Source: Diploscapter coronatus
Taxonomy: Eukaryota; Nematoda; Chromadorea; Rhabditida; Rhabditidae
Reading direction: 5' to 3'
Length of the DNA: 64,000 bases
NCBI GenBank assembly: GCA_964036155.1
Contig: OZ038422.1
Coordinates: 13,167,201-13,231,200 of the forward strand
Shown here one piece after another: positions 1 through 11,464 of this stretch. A program made the translations under genes and the position numbers. Numbering within the stretch: position 1 is the stretch's first letter; every line of letters begins with the position of its first letter. The notes beneath the pieces were generated by a model. That model was not told the origin of the DNA, searched no databases, and saw nothing but the letters and a program-made list of their open reading frames with translations.

Positions 1-1831
1 GGCCCTAGGATGCGTTAGGGACATTATAAATTGTCTGAAAAAGAAGTCGATCGACGAAATTTACGACGCTATGACGCAAAAAGTGGTAAGTACTTCATCA
101 AATTTAGCTCACGTTAAAAGTCAACATTCTGAAACTAACATGTTAATAAATAGTATATTTTTAAAATTAATAATATTTGCCAAAAATCAACATATTTACA
201 AAAAAAATCATATCTTGAAAATTGGCATATTAAGGGAATCCGCGGCTCTGACGTATTCAATCTTCGTTTTGGTCCCAGAATTGATGGAGATTTCTTCCCA
301 GATCATCCAAATATTCTCGCTAAAACCGCGAAAAGGAGGCCACCTTCAGTGATTGGAATCGGCGCAAAGGAATCTGCGTATTTCAGTAAAAAACTAGCAT
401 CTTTGTTCAAAATTAGCACCTCTTAAAAATAACGCGTTTTATCGTTAAAAATTACAGTAATCCACGGCCTCGGAAAAGTCATCCAGGAGGCGTTTGTCAA
501 TAAAGAAGACTGGCCGAACTTCAATAAGCAGAAATTCCGAGAAGCCATTGATCGGGTATTTTTTCATGTTTCAAAATTTAACTCAATATGTTAATTTTGA
601 GCAAATCATCGTAAAATCCGAGTTTCGTGACACTGCAGAATATGCGTTGAATGAGATTGTCGAGTTTTATTCTAAAGGCGCGAAGAACGACGATGATTAT
701 TTGCACTTCTTGAATCAGTATACTTCGGTATCGATTTAACCTTTAATTTAAATTATAAACTTTGATTAGATAGCATAACTTTATTCTTAAGCTTAGATAT
801 AAATTTAGATATCCGTCATGTTATCTTAGATTTCATTGAAAATATGTTAATTTGTTTAAGTTACCGAACACGACAGTCTGTAAATGACGTAACGATAAAT
901 TACGAAACACTTTAGTATTTAACGAAACGTAAAATAACTGAGCGCAATAGAAATTGACAAGATTTGTGCAGAAAAAGGAATTTCGTCATTTCGCCTTACG
1001 TCATTTACAAACTGGCATCAAAAGCTAATTTTTTAGCTCTGGTCGGACATCAACTTCTCAGTAGGCGCTGCTAATGCAATTATGTCAAAGGCTAACAATA
1101 ATTGGCCTGTCTATGCCTACTCCTTCGAGCATTATAACGAGAAAAATTTCGAAGCGCTGCCAGAACAACTCCGAGGATCTACGCATACCAATGAGTATGT
1201 AATTTTATTCTTTTCTTATTTTTTAAAGAAACTTTTCTGGAATATTTATTTTTGGTTTCAACTAGAATTAAGAAATGACAAACAAGATATTCATCGCACT
1301 TTTTCTTCAAGAAAGATATTTCTGATACGTTTTTGCAAGTTCAGGTATCCGTACATGTTCAATATGTTTATCTTGGGAAGATATGATATAGAAAAAGATC
1401 CTGAGGTACCAATTTTAAAATTATTAGCTCAAAGTCTAAATAAAATTTCGATTCAAAAATATTTAAAGATACGTTTTAAATATTGAATTAATTAAAAAAT
1501 TAAACTAAATTTAAGGAGGTCAAAATGAAGAACATCTTCCGAAATTCTTTAATTTCATTCGTGAAGAATGGAATCCCGAAGACTGGACATATTGACTGGC
1601 CTGTAGTATATCCTACAGAAGATCCGAAGGAGATTCAATATTTGAAATATCTGCCGAAACCTGAAATTGGGAAAGGATATTATCATGGTAAGATTGTTTA
1701 AAATTGAAGATCGAATATTTTTAACATTTAAATTTTCAGAAGCCCATGAATTCTGGACAAATCTTAAGAAAAACGTCGAATTCGATTTGATTGAATTCAG
1801 AAAATCTTCAGTGCAAAGAGATGAATTATAG
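1..1831 (+). CDS. Carboxylesterase (type-B, GES-1/CEST-like), 3' part only
   Basis: The 5' end lies outside the window. Exons joined in phase: 1-85, 235-385, 458-555, 602-727, 1037-1194, 1345-1405, 1516-1687, 1740-1831 (TAG). Seen: the block GSDVFNLRFGPRIDGDFFP just after the second exon start, typical of worm carboxylesterases, then a Trp-Ser-Asp-Ile-Asn-Phe segment and SHTNE-like residues (STHTNEY) around the catalytic His region, and a C-terminal Trp-rich end. Family knowledge: alpha/beta-hydrolases of this class hydrolyse esters in the secretory pathway, often in gut. The protein ends in RDEL, which should act as a KDEL-type ER retention signal. The nucleophile Ser (GXSXG) would lie upstream and cannot be checked. 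The acceptor at 234 is weak (TTAAG), so that junction is less sure. Confidence 0.88.
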
Positions 1832-2497
1832 TTATCTTCTAGTTCATTTATTGTATATTTTAGGCATAAATAAATTATCACTAGGAGTCGCAAATGATTT
1901 TGCAAAAATCATAATTTTCAAACAGGGACGTTGGCAAAATATACTACTGTGATATTTTTTAAGACGCATTCTTTGAATAACCAGAACAAAATATAAAGAG
2001 TGATCGGACACTGCAAAAGTGTCCCGGATCCGAACCAAACCCATATGGGTGGATACACCCATGGGCCCTAATCATAAAATGGGGAGACTAGGCCCCACCT
2101 CTAAAAATGGGCGGAGCTAGGTGGGGGCCAAAGTTGGGCATTTTCACGGTTTGACTATCAACGGGAGTGCAAAGAAACCTTTTTTGCTATGAAAGATTTT
2201 CGAAATCGTAAAATTCCTCACAAGTCAATCTACCCGAATTCAATAGTTTATCAAATGGAAATAGACTCTATTCGCCACTTATTAGATTTTGAATAAAATT
2301 TTTTATTGGTACGTAGTTTTTAGAGAATATTTGAATTACATAGTTGCATCAGAAAATCGTCCTTATTTTTTTAAGAAGTAACTGACTGGTAGCACTTTAA
2401 ACCCAAAAATGGAATGGGTATCTTCTCGCAAAATGAGTAAAGCAAGAATTATCAAATGGGGACAAAGTACTAAATTACTGAATATAGATACTCTCAC
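1832..2497. other. Intergenic; outer end of srh palindrome
   Basis: No gene seen. From about 1985 the sequence is the outer left arm of the long inverted repeat and matches the reverse complement of 9396-10340, interrupted there by an insertion. Confidence 0.6.
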
Positions 2498-4126
2498 TTA
2501 TAGGGTAGAAGTTCTCGCACGTTGAGGAAAAGTACCCACAACAAAAGGAACAATATCAACTCGATTTAAATTTCGATTGTTAAATTGAATATGCACGCCT
2601 GAAACAGGAAGTTGGTGGGTGATGTGCATTGGGTGAGATAGGCATTTGAAAGCTGAAATTTGAAAAAAAAATATATATATAAAAATATGCTAATTCCATA
2701 CCTAATTTGAATAAATCACGCACAGCCCTCGAATAGCTGGGATTTTTGATGAGCAGTGCCAAAGTCCCATACGTGCAGTGAGTGCTAAGAAAGAATACGG
2801 CCCAATTAATCGCGTCTGAAAAAAACGACGATAATTTTCTGTATATCTAAAAAAAAAAAAAATCATACTTGGCGCACACACATGGTTACGGAACAATGTC
2901 CCTATCATCATGCAAGGCAGACACAGGAAGGTGAAATGCACGACGACCTAAATATGACATTTATTGTTGGGTTGATCAATTTAGGTTGTGCAAAGTGGCA
3001 CACGTTTATTTTTAGGATGTTAGAAAGAGATACTGAACTAATATTATCATTTCTCTTGCCTATCTGCAACCTTCTAGATTTCTACTTCAATAATAAATGT
3101 GAAAATTTCAAAGATTACCTGCATGACTATCGCAATGTACACGGATTTCTGAGCGTTTTTTGTCATTTGCGATACATTTGTAGCACCACTAATGAAGTAA
3201 TAGGCGAAATATCCGAAAATGGTGGTCAAAATAAGGACGCAAAAGAAGTAGAATATTACAAGATTATGAAGAATCCAAAACGGTATAGGCATCTCGCCAT
3301 CGTCAAATGGTGATATCGCCAAGGTGTAAGGGTTGAATAGCTCAGGGTTAACGCAGTCTGGATCACTCTGAACTCGTACGTCATCAGATGACTAAGAAAT
3401 GTTGAGAGTTTACCTTAACATGTTCAAGCTTAACTCTAGTTTGATTTGCGGGAAAAATAGTATACTTGAAAAATAGCGCGAAAGATATGCATATTACATG
3501 CAGAAGGATAATGATGACGATCCGCGTATTTTCACTGAGGTAACGCTGAAGAAAATAATTGTAAGAATTTGATTCAATTTTTCAAACCTTGATCCAATTC
3601 CTCTCTGGCAACATGATGATGAATCGGTAATAGAATACGAGAACGATCGAATTAGCAGTCATTACAATGAGCATCGCCGCAGCGAATGCGACTTCACTCA
3701 TTGGAAAGTTAAAAGACCTCAGAATGCCATAGGACGTACACGCAGAAATGGGTACTAGTATGACGGGAATTACAAGCTTGGTCAGGTAGATTTCTGTCAT
3801 GAACGCCCTGAATCAATATTTTTTTCGTAAAATATCATTCATAAGGTCACTTCGTTTTTCATCTAAAAACTCTCACCATATCATAAAGTATAGCAGCTTC
3901 TTCGAGTACTTCTTGGCGTGAAAAGGTGTCTTGAACAGAACGCAATAGAAAGCGACAGCATGGAGTGGCAGCGATATCACTTAAATAAAAAACGTACAAA
4001 TCGAATCAAATTGGGCGAATTTTGGGAGAAATAATTCTGACAAGGAATTAAAAATTTCTGACCTATGAAATTACTCATTGCGAATATGTACCATTCCGGA
4101 CGAGCGAAAATGTCACTTTCGTTCAT
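2498..4126 (-). CDS. Serpentine chemoreceptor, class H (srh)-like, intact copy
   Basis: Eight exons on the minus strand: 4126-4063, 3979-3877, 3807-3588, 3545-3414, 3367-3119, 2947-about 2878, 2815-2702, 2652-2498 (TAA). About 365 residues with seven hydrophobic stretches. Family marks: the segment YCVLFKTPFHAKK after TM1, the proline-rich third exon, the block CVNPELFNP plus a Pro-Phe loop before TM5, NVSQMTKNAQKS with IVMQ at the TM5/TM6 junction, and a Cys-Thr-Tyr-Gly TM7 followed by KNPSYSRAVRD. These fit worm srh G-protein-coupled odour receptors in sensory cilia. The donor of exon 6 is ambiguous because of a GTGTGTG run; only GTG-T then GTGCGC keeps the TM7 frame. A pyrimidine-rich TTTTTAG sits 17 bases before the ATG and could be a trans-splice acceptor. 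I did not find any frame break. Confidence 0.82.
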
Positions 4127-4319
4127 TCTACTTTAGAATATTTCTAAAAAAAAAAACTATCAGCCAAGAGTAAAGCATTTATTCGTTGAGACTGACATGA
4201 TTTTCAGAAAGTCTACCAAAATTTATTAACTGAAATTGCACCTGTACAGGCGAAATAACGAAATGTCAAAAGCTTTGTGTTTTAGAATAACATTTGTTAT
4301 TCTGCAAGTTAAAACAGTC

Positions 4320-4720
4320 TCAGTGATTCTCAAAATTGCCCAGACCAGGAATTCGAGATAGGTCCGGGTTCGAATTTTTTAGTGGTTTTTGACTATATTC
4401 GACCTAGAGAACACGATTTTGAAGCTTTTTCTCGAAGTTTTCAAGTCCAGGTTCGGGTACCGGGGTCCGGGGGTCAAATTCCAAAAGTCATTCTGACATC
4501 TCAAAAATCTTATATAAGTTTTGGAGTTCATGGATGACTTGCGAAAATTCAACTTCTGAGGAGCCCCGATACCGAAAAGTATCGGAAAATTCAGAAAAAA
4601 GCTCCAAAATCGTGTTCTCCAAATAGAATATAGTCAAAAACCACTAAAAATCCGACCCCAGACCTATCTCGAGTTCCTGGTCTGGGCAATTTCGAGAATT
4701 ACAGAGATTCTGTTTTAACT
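4320..4720. repeat. Foldback repeat at the centre of the srh palindrome
   Basis: Both half-sites carry TCGGGTACCGGGGTCC-type text or its partner lines: CTGGTCTGGGCAATTTCGAG, a 'tatattcgacct/gagaacacgattttg' stretch, and a GACC-rich block. The same blocks appear at 28480-28690 and, partly, at 26640-26740, so this is a dispersed foldback family. It lies between the divergently oriented srh start codons (4126 and 4899), so it occupies their shared upstream region. Confidence 0.75.
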
Positions 4721-6421
4721 TGCAGAATATAAATGTTATTCTAAAACACAAAGCTTTTGACATTTCGTTATTTCGCCTGTACAGGTGCAATTTCAGTTAA
4801 TAAATTTTGGTAGACTTTCTGAAAATCATGTCAGTCTCAACGAATAAATTCTTTACTCTTGGCTGATAGTTTTTTTTTTAGAAATATTCTAAAGTAGAAT
4901 GAACGAAAGTGACATTTTCGCTCGTCCGGAATGGTATTTTTTTGCGATGAACAATTTCATAGGTCAGAAATTTTTAATTCCTTGTCAGAATTATTTCTCC
5001 CAAAATTCGCTCAATTCGATTCGTATCATTTTTTATTTCAGTGATATCGTTGCCACTCCATGCTGTCGCCTTCTATTGCGTTCTGTTCAAGACACCTTTT
5101 CACGCCAAGAAGTACTCGAAGAAGCTGCTATACTTTATGATATGGTGAGTTTTTAGATGAAAAACGAAGTGACCTTATGAATGATATTTTACGAAAAAAA
5201 ATATTGATTCAGGGCGTTCATGACAGAAATCTACCTGACCAAACTGATGACCCCCGTTCTGCTAATACCCACAGAGACTATCACTTCACACGGTATTTTG
5301 AGGTCTTTTAACTTTCCACTGCGTGAAGTCACATTCATTGCGGTATTACTCATACTCATGACTGGTAATTCGATCGTTCTCGTATTCTATTACCGATTCA
5401 TCGTCATGTTGCCAGAGAGGAATTGGATCAAGGTTTGAAAAATTGAATAAAATTCTTACAATTATTTTCTTCAGCGTTACTTCAGTGAAAATACGCGGAT
5501 TGCTATCATCGTCTTTCTGCACGTAATATGCATATCTTTCATGCTATTTTTCAACTATACGACTATTCCAGCAAATCAAGCCAAAATTAAGTTTGAACAT
5601 TTTAGGGTAAATTCTCAACATTTCTTAGCCATCTAATGACGTACAAATTCAGAGACATCCAGAATGCGTTAACCCTGAGGTATTCGACCCTTACGCCTTG
5701 GCGCTATCACCACTTGACGATGGCGAGACGCTTATACCGTTTTGGTTTCTTGCGGTGCTGTGAGACAGTAAAATAGTCCGGCGACCAAACCTCCCTTTTT
5801 CTGCCCATACTCAAGGAAAAAACCACCTGTAACGTAGAAACGTGCGGTTTTTTTTCTCGGGTCTTCTTTGTTACCATCATGTAGAGCGCCCTCAGAAACC
5901 CTTAATTATCGATAATTAGTCCATAATTACTTAATTACAACCACCTGCTAATGAAAAGAAAATCGTAAAAATCACTATTTTGAACTTGGAAAAGGATTTT
6001 CTCGAAAATTTACGCGACAAGGTATGGTTTTCTCTTCATCGATATTTGAGTATAGACCTAAAATGCATATTCTAGAAGTTCCAGAGCAAAATAATGCAAA
6101 ACAAAAAAATTACTATCGCCAACGTCGCCGATTTGTTCAAAAAGTACGTACTACATTTACGCGTGCTACGTGGCTCGTGATTTAGGAAAATCGATAATTC
6201 TTTTTTTTTGAAAGATCGATGGCTACTATCCATGATTTCGAAAAGATTGTCTCCAGAACCCTTCTAGAACGTTCTAGAACGCCGCCTGAAAATGCCCAAA
6301 AATACCCAAAAATCGGGTCAAATTTTGACACTTCAATTGGTTACTGTAGCCGTACCACTTTGAATTTCGCCAAGATCATCCTCCAGAATTTCCGTCTTTA
6401 TGTGTTGTTTATGGGGGAACG

Positions 6422-6456
6422 GTCACTGCGCACCAAAATCTTTGGTGCGCAGTGAC
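6422..6456. repeat. Perfect 16-bp hairpin
   Basis: GTCACTGCGCACCAAA and its exact reverse complement are separated by three bases. A near-identical hairpin stem occurs at 13955-13990. Confidence 0.8.
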
Positions 6457-6715
6457 ATATACCCGATAGATTTATGGTAATTTGAACATTTATTGAATTT
6501 TTTAGGTTTAGATAACGATTTTCACAACGATCATACTACCGAATTTTCTTACGGTCATAAGGATTCATTTGACACTAAAATTTTCGAAATCGGTCAATCT
6601 CCCACGGACGAGTTCCAAATTGAAAATGTCGGTCCAACTATAATTTAGAGACCGAATAGATGCCAAAATTTGCAAACTAATATCTAATTTTTGACATTTT
6701 ATAGCATGAAACTGA

Positions 6716-8022
6716 CAAGGAGTGCTCAACATAGGAAGCGCCTAATTCCGGAAACGGCCCATACCATCTGGTAGCCCAGGTCATGAGCTGCTCAACGGTA
6801 CCAATCTTACCTGCCCATACGGGCGTTACGCTGTAAACGACGGACGGAAAGTTGCATTTTCCAGGTCTGTTGTCGCACAACATTTTCAAAAATTCATAAC
6901 TTCCTTATTTCTGAACCAAATTGAATGACTCTTTTTTTATTTGACAGCATTTAGTCTCTAGATTATCATCCATCAAAGAACAAATTTTTTAAATACCAAT
7001 TTCTGCGGAAATGCGCACTTTTCGCGTCTTGATTGCGGACTTTTCAACCTGTCCTGGGTTTACGCGTAAATTACGTTGTAAAAATTCGTCCTTCCAGTAT
7101 GTTGTGTAGAATGACATGACGAACAACTTTCATCGTTGAGTCAATCCCAGAATCATTACCGCGTGAGCTCCAGAATTTTTTAAAGTACGACGGCCAAATC
7201 CAGCATAATGTTTTTTTTAGTAAAAATTCATATCTCCCTGTGTGTGCACATTCTAGAGAAAGTTCTGGAATAAAAGCTGACCAACTTGAAGAGCTCTACA
7301 ATATTTCATGGAAAACTTCGACGTTAACTCACATTACACTTGTAAGCACAGTACGGGTATATAGGGTAACTTCGGATAACTTTTTCCTGTCAAAATTAAT
7401 TTCTAAAAATTTTCTTTATATTTTTACTTTATTCTTCTACTCAAGATCTGCAAAATAAAAAAATAATTACGAAAATTTTCCAGGTACATAGGGAGATATG
7501 AATTTTTGAAAATTTGTGCTAAAAAAGCATTATGCTGAATTTGGTCGTCGAACTTCCAAAAATTCTGGAGCCCTAACGGTAACGATCTCGGAATTGCTCC
7601 AACGACGAAAGTTGTTCGTCGTGTCATTCTACGCAACATACTGGAAGGCCAGATTTTTCCAACGCCATTTACGCGTAAACCCAGGACATTATGAAAAGTC
7701 CGCAATTAAGACGCGAAAAGTGCGCATTTCCGCAGAAATTGGTATTTAAAAAATTTGTTCTTTGATGGATGATAATCTAGAGACTAAATGCTGTCAAATA
7801 AAAAAAGAGTCATTCAATTTGGTTCAGAAATAAGGAAGTTATGAATTTTTGAAAATGTTGTGCGACAACAGACCTGGAAAATGCAACTTTCCGTCCGTCG
7901 TTTACAGCGTAACGCCCGTATGGGCAGGTAAGATTGGTACCGTTGAGCAGCTCATGACCTGGGCTACCAGATGGTATGGGCCGTTTCCGGAATTAGGCGC
8001 TTCCTATGTTGAGCACTCCTTG
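6716..8022. repeat. Nested inverted repeat, arms about 0.53 kb
   Basis: The left arm 6716-7237 pairs with 7489-8022 around a loop of about 250 bases. The outer ends are CAAGGAGTGCTCAACATAGG and its complement. The first 360 bases of each arm are almost identical, and the inner part is more diverged. It could be a separate foldback element nested in the larger insertion. Confidence 0.78.
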
Positions 8023-9697
8023 TGAGTAAATTTGTTTATTCATGCAAAAAAAACCGCATGAAAAACGGTTCAGGAGGCGCAAATTTCGAAACTACTGTTT
8101 CCATAGCTAAAGCGCTGCACGAGCTGACCGGCACGCTATACCATCTCCTCGCTCCCAGAAGTGTCGCGTCTCGAAATTTTTATGGTTAGAGGATCGAGAC
8201 AGGCTGTCTGCACATATTTTCATCATTTTTCACCGGTGAAATTAAGAAAAAGAAGAAATTTGAGTTTTTCGGCGAGAAACAGCGCCTTGAACGACTTGCT
8301 GACTTTTAGCATATTCGTGAGCGCGTTGTAGGCGTCGCTCCGCGGCGAATTCGGTCTCTTTCGAATGCCCTATTCATGCTTTAATGATTTCTGTAAAGAA
8401 AAACCAACTTAATTGCATTAATTAACGGTAATTAGCGAAAATTGGTCGCTTTCCTTCTTCCTTTACGAAAATCGACCTTTCCTTCTTCATTCCCCTCACA
8501 ATCAGTTTTACTTTGCCTCTCTTTGCCTGCGTTATCTCTCGCTCTCGCTTGTATCTCCCCCCTCCGCGCAAAGAAAAAATGCTAGGCCGGACAGCTCACA
8601 GCACCGTGACGTTCTTCAGGATATGGTAGGATTCTACTTCTTTTGCATCTTTACGCTGACTGCCATTTTCGGATATTTCGCCTATTACTTCATTAGTGGT
8701 GCTACAAATGTATCGCAAATGACAAAAAACGCTCAGAAATCCGTGTACATTGCGATAGTCATGCAGGTAATCTTTCGAATTTTCTCATTTTTATTATCGA
8801 ATTCGAAAATCTAGAAGGTTGAAGATAGGCAAGAGAAATGATAATATTAGTTCAGTATCTCTTTTCTATTGCTATTTCATTTTTCTAACATCCTAAAAAT
8901 AAACGTGTGCCACTTTGCACAATCTAAATTAATCAACCCAACAATAAATGTCATATTTAGGTCGTCGTGCATTTCACCTTCTTTCTTTTGCCTTTCGTGA
9001 TGATAGCGACATTATTCCGTAACCATGTGTGTTCGCCAAGTAGGAGTTTTTTTAGATATACAGAAAATTGTCGTTTTTTTCAGATGCCGTTAATTGGGCG
9101 GTATTCTTTCTTAGCACTCACTGCACGTATGGGACTTTGACGCTGCTCATCAAAAACCCCAGCTATTTGAGGGCTGTGCGTGATTTATTCAAATTAGGTA
9201 TGGAATTAGCATATTTTTATCTAATTTTTTTTTATTTCAGCTTTCAAATGCCTATCTCACCCAATGCACATCACCCACCAACTTCCTGTTTCAGGCGTGC
9301 ATATTCAACTTAACAATCGAAATTTAAATCGAGTCGATATCGCTCCTTTTGTTGTGGGTACTTCTGTTCAACGTACGAGAACATCTATCCTATAAGTGAG
9401 AGTATCTATACTCAGGAATTGAGTACCTTGTCCCCATTTGATAATTCTTGCTTTACTCATTTTACGAGGAGGTACTCATTCCATTTTTGGGTTTAAATTG
9501 CTACCAGTCAATTATTTTTCAAAAAATAACGAAGATTTTCTGATGCAACTATGTAATTCAAATATTCTCTAAAAACTGTATACCAATAAAGAATTTTATT
9601 TAAAATCTAATAGATGGGGAATAGAATCTATTTTCATTCGACAAACTATTGAATTCGGGTAGATTGGCTTGTGAGAAATTTTGCAATTTCGAAAATC

Positions 9698-10129
9698 GTG
9701 ATCAGCATCTTTTAATTAAATCTGCGATTTGTCGGTACCAGTGGAGAGGAATAAGTTTCGACAATTTTCTGCTAGGCGGTGAAATATTATTTCGTAGACG
9801 CATAAACTTATGACAGCGATACGTAAACCCATATATTGCCTTAATTTCATTTTTATCCCCTTTTTATATATCATTTTTAATTTTTACCATGCAAAATGGC
9901 TAAAACAGAATTTTCCGGAGTTACCGGATGCGGAACAAGTGATCGGACCGGGTTTTAACCACCAGATTCATCGTCAGCGTAGTCGAAAACCCCCAGGGAT
10001 AAAAAATCAGCTCGAAATTTGAGTCGACTTCTTGGGTACCACCCCCTCTATAAAAATCGATTTTTATAAATAATGTCTCATATATTTCTAGAAAGTACAT
10101 TCCATGGTCATACGTATCCTTTTTAAATT
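9698..10129. mobile_element. 432-bp insertion in the right palindrome arm
   Basis: The matching left-arm sequence (about 2185-2210, reverse strand) has one copy of TTTCGAAAATC where the right arm has two, at 9687-9697 and 10130-10140, enclosing 432 extra bases. An 11-bp target duplication is the simplest reading. No terminal inverted repeat, poly-A tail or coding sequence is evident. Confidence 0.55.
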
Positions 10130-10436
10130 TTTCGAAAATCTTTTATAGCAAAAAAGTTTTCTTTGTATCCCCTGTTTACAGTCAAACCGTGAAAATGCTC
10201 AACCTTGATCCCCACCTAGCCCCGCCTGCTTTAGGGGGCGGGGTCTGGTCTTCCCATTTTTGTGATTAGGGCCCATGGGTGTATCCATCATATAAGTTTG
10301 GTTCGGATCCAAGACACTTTTGCAATTATCCGGACCGTTATTACAGTCATTCATGGAATGTCTCTTAATAATAACATCAACAATTGCAGAATAAATGTGG
10401 GGGTTTTATTATCCAAAAAGTATTAATGCTAATTTA

Positions 10437-10545
10437 GGGCTCATAAAAAAGACATCGGTTTTTCTAAGAAATAGTATGGGGAAGCAAGAGACGAAGAGGA
10501 AAAGAGTGGTGTCTTTTTCTAGAAGCCGTTTTATTTATTAAAATC
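10437..10545. repeat. Hairpin-type MITE, copy 1
   Basis: One arm contains GGTTTTTCTAAGAAATAGTA and the other GGTGTCTTTTTCTAGAAGCC. It is homologous, in opposite orientation, to 24794-24889. Confidence 0.65.
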
Positions 10546-10957
10546 AGAAAGACGTAACTTTTGGAAAAAGCATGAAGCAGAAAAATTTTTATTTAATTAC
10601 CGCAAACCAACAACCATATGAATTCACACTTGAAACGCACTAGTTTTGGTTCATTGTGAACGACATGAAAATATAAATTTGAAAATTACGAACTTTTCAA
10701 AACATTCTACCAGGAAAATAAAACATAATTATCACCACTGCATAATTTTCAAATTTACACACTGCTTTCACAATAACCCATATTTAAAGCTTCCATCTCA
10801 ATTTGATCACACGAAATGCCTAGGTATCACAGAATATTGCAATAGCTCGGAAGTAAATAATCGACTCGTATCATTGTCATTTTAAATTTTGGATCTAGAG
10901 CCTTTTTCTTTATCTTCTACCTCGATTATTCACTTTTTGAAATACAAATGATAACTC

Positions 10958-11331
10958 ACAAAGAACGTAAGTAGTGTGTTAATCACAGATCCTTGTCAAA
11001 ATTGTTGAATACGTCAATTCGAGTACGCCGATAGCAAATATCATGTTGAAAAGTGCCCATCGTACACTCTTATTCCAGGATATGGTTTCTATTTTTCCAT
11101 TTGAACCCTTTGCTGTGCAGCGAATAATGAAATTGTCAATGGTCGTTTCACGATGCAAACTAATTTTACATTTGAATTTTTACAAAATGAAAGAAGCAAA
11201 TTCTGATAGAAAATCCTGAAGACTGCACGGTGGGCACTTTTCAAAATGATATTTGTCATCAGCGTTACTCGAACTGAATTATTCAATAATTTCGAGCAGG
11301 ATCTGTGATTAACACAGATTACGTTCTTTGT
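10958..11331. mobile_element. Palindromic MITE, about 374 bp
   Basis: The ends are ACAAAGAACGTAA and its complement. The arms continue with GTTAATCACAGATCCTG and a matching inner stretch (TTGTTGAATA / TTATTCAATAA). No coding content. Confidence 0.75.
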
Positions 11332-11464
11332 TAGGCACTAATCAAACATGGGAATAATTATGAAAATCAATGCATAACGAAATAAAAAATGAGGAAAAAC
11401 GAGGTCAATGAGCTGATAAATGAAATGATATTCTGAATGCATAATCCAATCAGTCAGCTACAAT

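Larger units (their letters stand above)
5752..8611. mobile_element. 2.86-kb non-autonomous foldback/TIR element inserted in srh exon
   Basis: The boundaries come from comparison with the uninterrupted srh copy. The left end reads GCGGTGCTGTGAG and the right end is CTCACAGCACCGTGAC, giving a 12-base perfect terminal inverted repeat (CGGTGCTGTGAG) followed by a second matched block (GTCCGGC). TTCTT flanks both sides (5747-5751 and 8612-8616), a likely 5-bp target duplication. No transposase-like reading frame is visible, so it would need a helper element. It carries a nested inverted repeat (6716-8022) and a small hairpin (6422-6456). Superfamily not assigned. Confidence 0.72.
4899..9395 (+). 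pseudogene. srh-like chemoreceptor, inverted copy broken by insertion
   Basis: Mirror copy of the gene at 2498-4126. The same exons are found: 4899-4962, about 5043-5143, 5213-5432, 5476-5607, 5652 onward, then after the insertion 8617-8766, 8962 onward, 9084-9197, and the last exon ending TAA at 9395. The large fifth exon is cut: after Pro-Phe-Trp-Phe-Leu the frame runs into the inserted DNA and hits TGA (5760-5762). Downstream, the exon resumes with VGFYFFCIF at 8626. No other stop or frameshift was noticed in the remaining exons, so the break may be recent. Substitutions relative to the intact copy are scattered through the third and fourth exons. Confidence 0.83.
1985..10340. repeat. Long inverted repeat carrying two srh gene copies
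   Basis: The left arm (about 1985-4440) reads as the reverse complement of the right arm (about 4590-10340), including coding exons, introns and flanks. The outermost match pairs the stretch around 2000-2060 with 10280-10340 (both contain GGGCCCATGGGTGTATCCA on one strand). The arms are diverged by substitutions and small indels. The right arm is longer because it holds insertions at 5752-8611 and 9698-10129. The centre (about 4320-4720) is itself a foldback repeat. Confidence 0.88.
10341..11464. other. Intergenic with two small palindromic elements
   Basis: No supportable gene. It holds the elements listed at 10437 and 10958. Confidence 0.5.

Noticed and set aside
6677..7749. 70-93 codon frames in the inverted-repeat arms as a transposase
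   Set aside because: No DDE/DDD or helicase motifs. The frames mirror each other because the arms are inverted copies.
8040..8350. GC-richer segment in the insertion as a structured RNA gene
   Set aside because: I could not fold a recognisable tRNA, snRNA or SL RNA, and no promoter-like element was evident.
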